NCBI GenBank assembly: GCA_023525715.1
Contig: CM042009.1
Span: forward strand, 131,742,711 to 131,806,710
DNA length: 64,000 nucleotides
Origin: Cichorium intybus
Lineage: Eukaryota > Streptophyta > Magnoliopsida > Asterales > Asteraceae
Direction: 5' to 3'
Below are positions 13,156 to 24,453 of the stretch, piece by piece (the first letter of the stretch is position 1; every line of letters starts with the position of its first letter). A model generated the notes under the pieces. The model had not been told where the DNA came from, searched no databases, and saw only the letters and a list, made by a program, of their open reading frames with translations. The translations under genes and the position numbers were made by a program.

Positions 13156-14128
13156 TCTTTGAATACTTTTGTCCCAGACTGTTCTTTCCAATAAAGGTTG
13201 AGTTTAAAGAGGGAAAGACAGTTGGAGCAGAAGTACTACCATTATGATGAATAGAATTTTCTCCATTTAAGAAATTTTCAAGTTTGATTGTGTCATCATT
13301 CTTTGTTAGTTTAGTAGATCTCAATTGATGAGTTACTGAACTAGCAGAGTCTGATTCGGACTTGTTGAAAAAAGTATCATCTGGGCTACAGTTGATAACT
13401 GTTTCATCATCTGAATCGTCCTCATTGGCAGATATGAAAAGATCTGGTAGAGGCGATTTAGAGTTTTCACAAATTGTCCCATTTTTCTTTTCAGACATTT
13501 CATTTTCAAAGGATTCTCTTCCAATTCCTGGTTTATAATTCGTATCAATTTTGCCAGTTCCTAAGTTTTTTGCTTTAGTGAAAATATCATCACTCAATTT
13601 TCTAGCAAGATTGATAGAATCCAGTTTTCCTTGAAATCTTTGATTTTCGGATTCAAGAAATTTGATTTGTTTTGAAAAATCATCTAATTTCAGAATCAAA
13701 CTAGAGTTTATGTCAGTTAAATCTTGAATTTTCAGTTTTAACTGAAGGACTTCTATTTCTAAGGCATCTTTTATTTCAGATGGAAAAACAGATTGATTTT
13801 TTATTTCTAAGTCCCTTTTTTGTTTTAGAGCTTCATTTAATTGATCTAAGACGTGATTATATTCTTCTGATTTTCGTTCGACGTCTCTTTCAAGTTTGTC
13901 TCTAGTCGTTGTTGATTCTCCAAATCTGAGTTGCAAGGTTTGTAATTCAGATTTGTAGATGGCAGATTTGACTATTGTGTCATGATATAGTTTAAGATCA
14001 GCTTTCAAACTGTTCTCAATCTTAGTCATGTGGGACTCAAATGGTGTTCTTGAAAGACCGATTTCTGAGATCATAGACCATACCTGATCGATGACATATG
14101 GAGCTCTTAAGTAGTTTGCGGAAGACAT
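13117..14128 (-). CDS. Gag-like coiled-coil protein, C-terminus replaced by LTR sequence
   Basis: Open frame of 337 codons starting at an ATG (14128) about 110 bp downstream of the PBS, where gag is expected. Residues 60-190 are rich in Leu, Lys, Glu and Gln with heptad-like spacing, probably a coiled coil for multimerisation. Residues 190-280 are acidic and Ser/Asp-rich. I see no CCHC zinc knuckle. The last dozen or so residues (Lys-Gln-Gln then Pro-rich) are encoded by LTR sequence, so the natural C-terminus is lost. It is the only ORF in the element. Gag is inferred from position and character, not from a family motif that I can name. The frame has no internal stop, which suggests a fairly recent insertion. 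Confidence 0.6.
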
Positions 14129-14244
14129 TTTTTTTTTAATTTTTGAACAAGTGATATTAAGATGAAATTTTTAAAGAAAACTTATTGGTGGTTTATAAAC
14201 ACTACGCAAAAGTTTTCAACAAAAATTTCAGACTAAATCACACG

Positions 14245-14259
14245 AGCTCTGATACCAAT
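14245..14259 (-). other. Primer-binding site of nested element, with 30-bp duplication
   Basis: The minus strand reads TTGGTATCAGAGCTC, an initiator tRNA-Met complement. A duplication (GATACCAATTGTTGAAAATA at 14251 and 14281) repeats the PBS/LTR boundary, so two potential LTR ends exist, at 14260 and 14290. Confidence 0.8.
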
Positions 14260-14947
14260 TGTTGAAAATACATATCTGATGATACCAATTGTTGAAAATA
14301 CGATAACTGATCTCCACGAATAAGGTTTTTAAGCCGATTACTGTGTGACAGATATGTATTTTAGCTATAATATGCGGAATAAATAAGAGTTGCGGAATAA
14401 ATATAAACTAAAATTAAGTTACTGAAAGCTATAAATAAATAAAATAAAGCGGTAAATTTAAACTAGACAGTATTTAAATAGACAGAAAGCGGTAAATAAA
14501 ATAAATGTTAGAAGTTAGAGGTTAGAAATAAAAGGTTAGAAGTTAGAAGTTAGAAGTTAGATGTCTCGGTTAAATACAGTCCACATATGTTGTTGTTGTC
14601 ATGGTTAAATTTGTATATCTTGGAATTTAGTACAATTGATTTATAAAAGTTTTGATAAATCAATAATGGCACAGGTAAATTATTGAAAAGAACTTATCGA
14701 CAGCAGAGGAAGATGGTGTTTTTCTTTGAAGCGTCGAATCTTGATCTTTGCAGTAGGATGAGGTTTGGTGATTTTTGGTGTTTGGGTAGAATGGATTTTT
14801 GAATCTTGAGGTTGTGCGGTTTGGTTCTTGTAGAAAGGGTGGTATGCTCGGTTTTTCTTGATGAAATGGTATTTCTTCGGTTTTGTGTTGGTTTGGACGT
14901 GGGTTTGCTTGTGTATGTGTATTGTAGTTGTATTGGTGCTGTATGGG

Positions 14948-15452
14948 TTTGGTGTCGGGTTTTATAGAGGTTTTGTTTGGTGTCGGGTAGAGGTTGTTTA
15001 GAGGTTTGAAGTTTGATGTCGGGTAGAGGTTGTTTAGAGGTTTGAAGTTTGGTGTTGGGTGGAGGTTTTCGTTTCTTGCGGTTATATGGTTTGATTCTTG
15101 TTGCCAAATTCAGAGATTTGAGTGTCTTGAGGTGTCTGGTCATGGGTTTCTTTGAGTGTGTATGAGTATGGTTATGTGTGTGTTGAATGGGTTTGTGTGT
15201 TGAATGGGTTTGGTGTCGGGTTTTATAGAGGTTTTGTTTGGTGTCGGGTAGAGGTTGTTTAGAGGTTTGAAGTTTGGTGTCGGGTAGAGGTTGTTTAGAG
15301 GTTTGAAGTTTGGTGTTGCGTGGAGGTTTTCGTTTCTTGCGGTTATATGGTTTGATTCTTGTTGCCAAATTCAGAGATTTGAGTGTCTTGAGGTGTCTGG
15401 TCGTGGGTTTCTTTGAGTGTGTATGAGTATGGTTATGTGTGTGTTGAATGGG
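14948..15452. repeat. 261-bp tandem duplication inside LTR
   Basis: The block from 14948 recurs at 15209 with a 261-bp offset and few differences. Each copy itself holds shorter repeats of the type GGTGTCGGGTAGAGGTTG. Confidence 0.8.
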
Positions 15453-15505
15453 TGCAAGATTGGCAAGAGGTGAGCTTCTTATTTATAGTTGCTGAAATAC
15501 AGGGT

Positions 15506-15849
15506 TCGCGTCGCGACAGGGTGATGGTCGCGTCGCGACAGGGTGATGGTCGCGTCGCGAGGGTGTTCTTCGCTGGATCGGTGCGCTTTTTGTCGGGTCA
15601 GTGCGTCTTCGCTGGTATGTCGAGCTTTCCGTCGTGTTTCCTTTTCGTCGCGTTGCTTTTGGTCGCGTCGCGAAGACTCGTTGTTGAATGTGTCGTTTTT
15701 GGTAGTCTCACGATCACAAAGTTGGTATTGTCGCGTCCTAGGGCTTCGCGTCGCGACCATGTCTTCCGTCGCGTCGCGATTGCTGTAGGTCTGGATCTTT
15801 ATTTCTTGCTTCTCTTCACGTCGCGACACATGTGTCTGTCGCGTCGTGA
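15506..15849. repeat. Array of TCGCGTCGCGA palindromes
   Basis: Exact 11-mers start at 15506, 15528, 15550, 15663, 15746 and 15769. One- or two-base variants start at 15816 and 15839. Neighbours within clusters are 22-23 bp apart. Each is a palindrome around a central T. The region is far more CG-rich than the rest of the LTR. Confidence 0.9.
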
Positions 15850-16065
15850 TTGCTTTAGCTGGGTGATATTTTTGCTCTTTGGTTCATAGCATCACTTCCT
15901 CAGGTTTGGTTGTTTTCTCAAAGTTTCTTGGGTCTTGATTCATTCTTGTTTTTGATCTCGAATTCACGCAACCTGAAATAAACTGATAATACTTGTCAGA
16001 TAAAATAAAAACAGTTCATCTTATTTTAGTGATGGTCACATACAAAAATATTTTTCAACAGAGTC

Positions 16066-17551
16066 GAAGCCGAGGCTGATAAGATGGATATTGTTGCTTC
16101 AAGAATTTGATGTGGAAATCAAAGATAAAAAGGGAACAGAGAACGTGGTAGCCGATCATCTCTCACGATTACCGGTAAAAGGATTGGAAGCAGGCATAAA
16201 AGATACATTTCCTGATGAGCAACTGTTGGAACTTACTGGTGAACCTTGGTATGCGAACTACGTTAATTTTCTGACCACGGGAGTAATGCCGGCACACTGG
16301 ACGAAGCAGAGGCAGAAGAAATTTCGCACATATGCTAAAAGGTTTATTTGGGACAACCCCGACCTTTTTAAGGTTGGAGAAGATCAGATAATCCGTCGTT
16401 GCGTACCCGATAACGAAATCAATGATGTATTGGAGCACTGCCACGCGTCAGCTTGTGGGCATTTTAGTGCGAAAAAGACGGGGTACAAGATTTTGGAGTC
16501 CGGATTGTATTGGCCAACGATATTCAAGGATGCATACAAGACTGCCAAGGAGTTTTTGAATTGTCAGCAGCTAGGAAATATTTCAAAAAGGGATCAAATG
16601 CCCTTAAACCCGATTCTAGTGGTGGATATCTTTGATGTTTGGGGAATTGACTTCATGGGTCCTTTCCCCACTTCGCATGGGTATGTATACATCTTGGTAG
16701 CTGTTGACTATGTCTCAAAATGGATCGAAGCCGAAGCCACTCACACCAATGATCATCACGTGGTTTGCAAATTCGTTAAGAAGAACATTTTCACTCGCCA
16801 TGGAGTTCCACGGGTAATCATCAGTGACGGGGGGTCACATTTCAAGAATTTCAAGTTTGGTCAGCTGTTGAAGCATTATGGAGTTAACCATCGAATTGCC
16901 ACGCCATATCATCCACAAACAAGCGGCCAGGTGGAAGTCTCTAATCGGCAGATTAAGGAAATTCTTCAGAAGACGGTCAAGACGGACAGAAAGGACTGGT
17001 CACAACGACTAGATGATGCACTATGGGCATACAGAACTGCCTATAAAACACCCATTGGAACTACACCCTATCAGCTGGTTTATGGGAAGGGATGTCCCTT
17101 GCCAGTGGAGCTAGCCAATCGAGCGCTGTGGGCAATCAAGCAGGTCAACATGGATTATGATACAGCTAGGAAAGAGCGGAAACTGCAACTTTCTGAACTG
17201 GAGGAATTGCGGGATGAAGCTTATGAGAATGCGGCCACATACAAATAAAAAATGAAGCGGTACCACGACGCTAAACTAAGACTGAAGACTTTCGTGGCAG
17301 GGCAAAAGGTGTGGCTCTACAAGTCAAGGTTAAAAATGTTTCCTGGAAAGCTGAGAAGCAAGTGGAATGGACCGTACGAAGTTGTTAGTGTCACGAAATA
17401 CGGTGCGGTAGAAATTCGAGATCGCAAGGGAGGACCACCATTCAAGGTAAATGGACATAGGCTTAAACCTTATGTCACTGCAGGCACATTCCAGAAGCTG
17501 GAGGTGGAGACGGTAGAGTTTGTGACTAACAGTCCAGAATACATTCAATAA
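16066..17551 (+). pseudogene. Athila-like Gypsy pol fragment: end of RNase H and integrase
   Basis: The frame continues that of 11374-12410 across the nested insertion: RNase H tail (VVADHLSRL), integrase zinc region, catalytic core, and a C-terminal domain with an SH3-like KVWLY and a GPYEV block. The catalytic triad is visible: Asp in GIDFMGPF, Asp in SDGGSHF and Glu in SGQVEVSN. The zinc region has both His but only one Cys of the CxxC pair; the other position is Phe in FLNC. A TAA at 17246-17248 stops the frame near the end of the core, and the same frame resumes at once to 17551. No chromodomain is seen, as expected for Athila. Confidence 0.9.
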
Positions 17552-18321
17552 GTCAGGTAAGTGTATGTCCGGCTGAAGATGTTAAACTTAGCGCTTGTCG
17601 GGAGGCAACCCGATCATATGTATATTTTTATTTTTTTAGTTTTAATCAACCACGATAAGAAAAGAACAAGTGTGGGGTCATTTTGGGAATTTTACAATAC
17701 CGCGACGCGGGGTCCTAGAGTCCGCTCCGCGCGTCTTGGTATTTTTGCGACTATCGATAAGCTTGAATCACATACCCGCGACGCGGATAGAAGCTTCCCG
17801 CGCTGCGGCCTTATCTGATTTCAAATTTAGAGATAATCACTAAAACAGAGTTTTAAACACAACCCAATACCCCTAGGCTGTATAAAATCGGAATTGCGAA
17901 AAATCTTTCAGTTTCTTACTGTCAATTGATCTTCTGCATCTCGTAATCGTTCTTCATTGTTCTTCTACACAACAAAGCAAGTAAGTAATCTGAATTTCTC
18001 TCTTTTCTCTTCAAGTTCTTGGAAAATAAGAAAACCCACTGTGTATTGCAATGTAGTGATTCTAGGACCAAATTAATGATGCCATTTAGTTTAGAACACT
18101 GTATGCGATAAAACCCAGTAGTTAGATTTGCAAAATAAGTCTGTTATAGTGTTAAATTTTTTATTCTGTTCTGAGTTTCATACGCCGCGGCGCGGGTATT
18201 CACGTAGTGCGTCGCGGGGTATGAAGAGTCATACGGCGCGACACGGCCTCTCTCAGCGCGTGCTGCGGGTTACACTGAACAGTAGCTAATTTTCAGGGTT
18301 CTGCTTAATTTTGCAGAGGAA
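17552..18321 (+). other. Athila spacer between pol and env-like ORF, with CG palindromes
   Basis: No protein frame of note. The stretch AGCGCTTGTCGGGAGGCAAC near 17590 is a feature I associate with this Athila/Tat region. Four palindrome pairs lie here: 17700/17722, 17776/17798, 18185/18207 and 18236/18258. Confidence 0.7.
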
Positions 18322-19615
18322 ATGTCTTCTTCAAGAAGCTCTGAATCTATTGATTGGAACTCATTGGCTACCGGAGTCGACAGAGTTCTCAGTCACAGTT
18401 TCTACAACCACTGAGCCATTTATCGAGACAAAAGGATACTTCCCACGCGAACGGTTAATTGGGAGTTGACCAGGGAATCCGGTATCCTCTAGCATATAGA
18501 GAACTGGCTAGTGCAAGGAGGGTATGAGGCAATTGAGCTGATTTATACATGTCGGGCGGTCGAAAACGTACTCCAGATGGATGAGCCGGTCTATCGTGAG
18601 GTGTTCTTGCAATTCCTCGTGAGCTATCACTTTGACCATCAACCACTGGGCATGGATACCCAGGAGATGATCACCTTTCGGTTGGGGAATCATAACCGAA
18701 GTTGCAGTTTGTGGGAGTTCGGGTACCGAATCGGACTCTATACATAGGAGGAATCGGAAGACCCTGGGTTCGGGCCGTTTCATAGACGCGCCAACTACGC
18801 ACCGAACGACTCCTTCTCATATACCGACTACTGGGGCACCATCTCGTCCACCCGGTATCACGAGAACACTATTCGGGAGGGATTACCGGCACACCGGATG
18901 TTGCACCGGTTGATCTCGACCATGTTATGGCCACGTGCGGATGAGGAGCGGGTACTACCACGTGAGTTGCATCTCATGTAGGCTTTGACACGGAAGCTCC
19001 AGACCTGTAACATTCCATATTTCATCGATGAGTACTTCAAACAGCTGACAGACGCGCCACTGAAGTACATAGCGGTTGGTGGTGGGCACTTTGTGACACG
19101 GCTGGCACATTCTTATGGGCTGTTGTCCGAACACAACACCCGTGAGTTGACGGTTATTCCTTCGATCGCCTTCAGCCCACCGACCACTATTTCACAGGAT
19201 GTTATCTATATTGATGACGGGGTTACATCTGTCGAGCGATCACCATTTCCAATCTTACGCGTCGAGCCATCGACGTCAAAAAAGAGACCGCGGGCAACGG
19301 TCAGCTTGCCCTAAAGCCTCTCCCTCGCAACTATGGAGTCAAGATTCCTCGCCAACGAGGTTAAGGCAGTTCAACGGACCCTACATAGCCACAAGCTGGA
19401 GCACAACATTTTATCGATAGCAGTGAGGGACATCGACCGGAGGACACAGAACACGCAGACGCAGCTCTTATGGCTCTCCGAGTGCGTTGTTAATTTCCTC
19501 AATGGCTCTAAGACGCCCATACCAAGGCCTCAACCACCATTGATTGAGGAAGAGGAAGAGCCGATGGAGGAAGAATAAGAAGAAGAAAATGAGGAAGACG
19601 ATACCGCCCATACTT
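18322..19615 (+). pseudogene. Athila env-like ORF (ORF-1 family), six in-frame stops
   Basis: From an ATG at 18322 one frame can be followed for about 431 codons to a TGA at 19613. It is broken by six in-frame stops (18412, 18490, 18745, 18979, 19312, 19576) with no frameshift. The middle section contains segments such as CRAVENVLQMDEPVYREVF and ALKY-type blocks that I associate with the plant Athila ORF-1 domain. The C-terminus is strongly acidic (Glu-rich, from 19540). Position after integrase and before the 3' LTR fits the env-like slot. Its function in the family is not established. Most stops are one C-to-T step from Gln or Arg codons, consistent with decay of methylated DNA. I see no clear signal peptide. 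Confidence 0.75.
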
Positions 19616-20294
19616 GAAAAGGGGCCCTCTTTTGTAATTATTTCTTCCCTTAGTTTTTGTATTTTATGTTAGGTTACAAAATTAGGACTTTTTGTTTTTA
19701 GAATTTAGGAAATATTGTTGAGATGACAAATAAGCCTACGGGCAGTAATAAAAGTCAAGTGCTTAGGTAAAATTGATCGGGATAAATTTTATGATTGTTT
19801 GAAAGTGACCAAATATTCTGAAATTACCGCGCCGCGGCACCCTCATGGTACGCATCGCGGTCATTTCTAACATGACGGAACCTTGACCATCTCATAATTA
19901 CCGCGTCGCGTGCCTCTCCATCACGTGCCGCGGCAATCAGAAACAGATTTTATTTTTGTATTTGTTTTATATTGTTTAGTTGTTTGTTTTCTTTTTGCAT
20001 TTAATGTGTTTGTGAGTGTTGCATGTGAAATACCAAATGGGAATTTGTGGAGGAGTTGTTTCATGCAAGTGTGGGGTCACCATGCCCCCTCCACTTGCTA
20101 TGATCACCAGCGTGTATTACTGTTGCGCTACAACTCCTGGAAATCTGAATCTGAAGTGTAAGCAGTTCGTGTTTTGTAACCTGTGACAATCGAGCACCAT
20201 CAAGCAGTCTACCGTCTAAGGGGTAACTCTTTCTCCCTAATTTTGAATCTATTTTATGTAAAACGGGGACGTTGTACGGTTTTAAGTGTGGGGG
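19616..20294 (+). other. Athila 3' spacer and purine tract
   Basis: No coding signal. Palindrome pairs lie at 19827/19850 and 19901/19923. A purine-rich tract (AAGTGTGGGGG, 20284-20294) directly precedes the LTR start. Confidence 0.7.
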
Positions 20295-21900
20295 TGTGGA
20301 CGGTCGAAAGAGTATTTTTGAAATTTTTGCGGGAAATGATCAATTTTCAAAACTTTTAGCAATTTTTCAAATTTTTTTAATAGATTGTAATTTTGAAATG
20401 AATAGTTTGTGAATGTTATAGCTTTGGTATTTTTCGAGAAATACTATTTAGTTGTTATCACGCTATAAGTTTAGTCAAATAAGTTGAGTTTTAGGAGTTA
20501 GAAGATTGGAGTATTTTAGGATTGGAATTTAGGAAGGGACTGTCAATCGATGGCATTTGTTGTTCGAGCCGGTAAGTCTAAAATGGGTGGGACTTATGCA
20601 CCTTTCCACCTAAGATCGTATGGTCTGGGATGGTATTTCTGAAAGCTCGTTACACGGACAACATCGAAAGTCATGGATAGTCTTTAATGGCCTTTAGAAT
20701 CTAAATGAGTACGTATACTTCATTGTGGACAGAAAATTTGTAATCAAGGGTTCTTTAGAAAGTCATAAATTCCAAAGGATATTCTGGTTATGTTTTCACA
20801 AACTATTTCACTCTAACTCTAGAAACAATAAGCTTTGAAATTGAACACATTCAAAAATGTTTAGAGTCTTAGTTAAAAACTCTCTTTCTTGGGGACAAGC
20901 AAGGCATAAGTATGGGATGTTTGACAATGCCTAGTAATATCAAGTATTTTAGTCGTTATTGGGCCCTATTCTTGGTGAAAATATATCATATATGAATTGG
21001 AATTCACACTTTTTGTGCTAGTGCTTGTTTGCAAAGAAAAGTTATAATCAGGGGCTAAACACGGACACAAATGAAGAAGTTTGAAGATAAAGTAAAAAAG
21101 AGTCGACTAGACACACGCGTCGTGGGAGTGCATATGAGCGCGACGCGCCACGTCAAAAGTAAGGCGATGGAAGAAATTCAAACCGCGAGAAAACAGGGAT
21201 AAAGCTCTATGCGCAACGCGGCTATGAGCTATGTACAACGCAGGTTCTAATTTTCCACAACTATAAATAGAGGCCATTAGGTCGAATTCTGTAGGCGAAG
21301 ATCAGACCCTAAGGTGGACTATGGCGACTTTGACTCAAGTTTCAAGACTTCAGCAGCCCTTTGTGGTATTTTTATGTTTTTTACTTGCTTTCAATATTAG
21401 TTTAGTTGTTTTAAGCTTGTAGCTTGGTGTTTTCGGATAGTGACAACCAGTAGCAGTAGGTTATAGCTTTTTATTTTCGTATGTTACTGTTTTGAACCTT
21501 CTGGATTGGAGTTTAATCAAGTTAATCATTCAGTTTATGTTGGTTTGCATTATTTACCTTTATTTATGCTTTATTGCTTTCAATGCTTTTGGATTGTTTT
21601 TATTTGTTTCTGATTCTGAGATTTGTTTCTGATTCCAGTAAGCAAACTTAGTTTAGAAATTGATTTAGTTTAGTTTAGTTTATGTTGGGTTTGGTTTTTA
21701 GCAATTGTTTGGATATTGTGTTTTTAGATTGTTTTAGGAAGTAGAAGTTAGTCCCTCTGGCTGTAGCGTGACACTACAGTTGGTAAGCTATCGTCTTGTC
21801 TTGACCACAAAACTCCTGTGGATCAACCCTGACTACCACTGTACTAGTGTGAGTGAGATTATTTTACTATTTTTGACCGCACGACGACCTAGGCGTGTCA
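20295..21900 (+). mobile_element. 3' LTR of Athila-like element (1606 bp)
   Basis: Starts TGTGGACGG after the purine tract and ends GGCGTGTCA. The end region has the CCTGTGGATCAACCCTGACT stretch that I associate with Athila/Tat U5. Two palindrome pairs (21115/21138 and 21211/21233) lie about 0.8-0.95 kb in. There is no second LTR in the window to compare with. Confidence 0.75.
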
Positions 21901-22555
21901 GGATTTCATTGTCAACTTTCCACCATTGCTAATTTACTATCCGAGCATCATACTTTCATATAAATATTTGTATAAATATTCAATCTGAAGTCCTTATAGT
22001 TCTTATAACTCGGTATGAACTATTGAAATGCTTCTTTTTTTAGAATCGATTTTTATTTAAAAAGTATTTCTATCTTTAACACTTTACCAAAATCTATATC
22101 ACCTATTCTAGAAATGTACTTATATCCACACCACATACTTAGTTTCCTCTTCATACTCTCACTTGAAATAACATACATACTCATTATTTATCTACAATGT
22201 TTACGATCAAAAGATTTATAAAAGCTGAAGTGTTAAAATTATTTCACACTTCAAAAATATTTCCTCCCCATAAATACTTTTAAGCAATGAAGTAAAATAT
22301 TTAAGATCCACTTACAAAGAGTAATTTGGTTTTACATTCTTAAATTTCACACTATTCTACTAACTACTTAAGAGATTTGCAAATTTTCCATGCAATTTAC
22401 TCGCTATTCTCAACAATAATCCAAACATTCCATGTCTGAGTGATAAACCAATCAAATGTGACATATGATCATATTTCCTAACATTTCAAACTCAATAATT
22501 GCAAATGTGCTTATTCGATGCATGTACAAATTCATATTAAATATCATGTAGCCTT
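21901..22555. other. AT-rich region, nothing recognised
   Basis: Separates the Athila LTR from the first LINE. I see no open frame or repeat structure of note. Confidence 0.4.
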
Positions 22556-23575
22556 GGTTGATCATCGTCCAATTAGCCTAGTTGGATACATGTACAAAAT
22601 CATTGCAAGGTGCTTGCTCTTCGGTTAAAAAAGGTGATGGTGAAGTTATTGGGGAAGAACAAACGACATATATGGAGGGTAGAAACATCCTCGACGGCCC
22701 ACTCATCATTAACGAAGTATGCTCATGGGCAACAAAGGCAAAAAAGAAAATTATGCATTTCAAAGTTGATTTTGATAAAGCATTTGACTCGATTAATTGG
22801 GGTTACTTGGATTATGTACTTACACAAATGGGTTTCAGTGGTAAATGGCGTATGTGGATCAATGGTTGCCTCCGCTCTTCAAGAGCATCGGTGCTAATCA
22901 ATGGGGCACCAACGATCGAGTTTGACATATCAAGGGGTGTGAGACAATGTGATTCCCTCTGGGCCTTTCTTTTTATAATAGCCATGGAGGGACTTAACGT
23001 CGCTCTTTCGACCGCTCGGAGCAACGGTATTTATAAAGGTGTCGATATTCCAAACAATGATCGATCCCTATCTCATATCTTTATGCAGATGACGTGTTGT
23101 TTTTGGGTGAGTGATCACAAGCTAATATGAAAAACCTTGCCAGAATTCTTAGATGCTTTCAGGTGGCGTCCGCCTTGAAAGTGAATTTCTTTAATTCCAA
23201 ATTGTATGGTATGTGTACCCTGTTGGGTGACATTGCTAGATGTGCTAACATTCTTAAGTGTGAGGTGGGATACCTCACATTCAAGTACCTTGGATTTCGC
23301 GTGGGTGGTAATATGAATCTTAATAAGAATTGGAAACCCATAATTGATAGATTTAAATCCAAGTTATTTGTGTGGAAAGCTAGAACATTGTCGTTCAGGA
23401 GTAGGGTGACAATCATCAAAGCGGTTCTTGGGAACTTACCCACATATTACCTTTCACTTTTTTAAAGCTCCGGTGGGGCTCTTAGAACAGCTTGAACAAA
23501 TAAGTTGAAGGTTCCTATAGGGTGGTAATGAGGAGCAACAGAAAATTTGTTGGATTTCATGGGATACGGTGGTAG
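22556..23575 (+). pseudogene. LINE-1 (first) reverse transcriptase fragment
   Basis: L1-type plant RT. It starts within the RT domain (HRPISLVG), continues through EGRNILDGPLIINEV and KVDFDKAFDSINW, then RGVRQ and the YADD catalytic box. A frameshift lies near 22600 and another before YADD, so YADD reads in a different frame from the preceding domain. A TGA follows shortly after. A later frame (23127-23465) has the SKLYG, YLGFRVGGNMNLN and SFRSRVTIIKAVL blocks of the thumb region. ORF1 and endonuclease are absent, consistent with 5' truncation at insertion. The sequence stops at the hAT insertion and resumes at 25652. Confidence 0.85.
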
Positions 23576-23583
23576 CTCCAAAG
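23576..23583. other. 8-bp target-site duplication of hAT element (left)
   Basis: CTCCAAAG, repeated at 25644-25651. Confidence 0.9.
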
Positions 23584-23756
23584 TAGGGGTGCAAATGAGG
23601 CGAGCCGGCTCATGAGCTACCTGGGACCGGCTCGATAAAAGCTTGGCTCGAGACCGATTTTAACGACCCCGAGTTTAATATAAGGGACATTTATTAAACG
23701 AGCTCGAGCCGAGCCTGTGTCACCAAGCTCGGCTAGGCTCGCGAGCCCTAACCGAG

Positions 23757-24453
<697 letters not shown>

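Larger units (their letters stand above)
12411..16060 (-). mobile_element. Non-autonomous LTR element nested in the Athila RNase H region
   Basis: The ends are TGTTGAAAAT and ATTTTTCAACA, flanked by identical GAGTC duplications (12406-12410 and 16061-16065). The element reads on the minus strand: 5' LTR 14290-16060, PBS 14245-14259, one gag-like ORF 13117-14128, and a shortened 3' LTR 12411 to about 13155. There is no protease, RT or integrase. The gag-like frame fuses directly into LTR sequence, so a deletion removed the rest of the internal region and about the first 1 kb of the 3' LTR. Such an element would need proteins from another element to have moved, unless the deletion came after insertion. 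I do not assign a superfamily. Confidence 0.85.
14290..16060 (-). mobile_element. Complete 5' LTR of nested element (1771 bp)
   Basis: TG...CA ends next to the TSD on the right and the PBS duplication on the left. It contains a 261-bp tandem duplication (14948-15452) and a field of CG palindromes (15506-15849). Long minus-strand reading frames in it are low-complexity (Thr-, Lys-, Pro-, Gln-rich) and follow the tandem repeats, so I do not call them genes. Confidence 0.8.
11374..21900 (+). mobile_element. Athila-like Gypsy element, 5'-truncated
   Basis: The order on the plus strand is RT/RNase H, integrase, non-coding spacer, env-like ORF, non-coding spacer, purine tract and 3' LTR. The 5' LTR, gag and protease are missing, so no TSD can be read. 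The presence of an env-like ORF after integrase, with long spacers on either side, is the Athila arrangement. The coding parts carry stops throughout, and a 3.65 kb element sits in RNase H. Eight pairs of CG-rich palindromes lie in the spacers and the LTR. Confidence 0.85.

Noticed and set aside
14694..15368. 224-codon minus-strand frame rich in Thr, Lys, Pro and Gln
   Set aside because: It lies wholly inside an LTR and mirrors the 261-bp and shorter tandem repeats. It has no domain character.
15413..15889. 158-codon plus-strand frame and its antisense partner
   Set aside because: It follows the CG-palindrome array, whose repeats lack stops by composition. Not gene-like.
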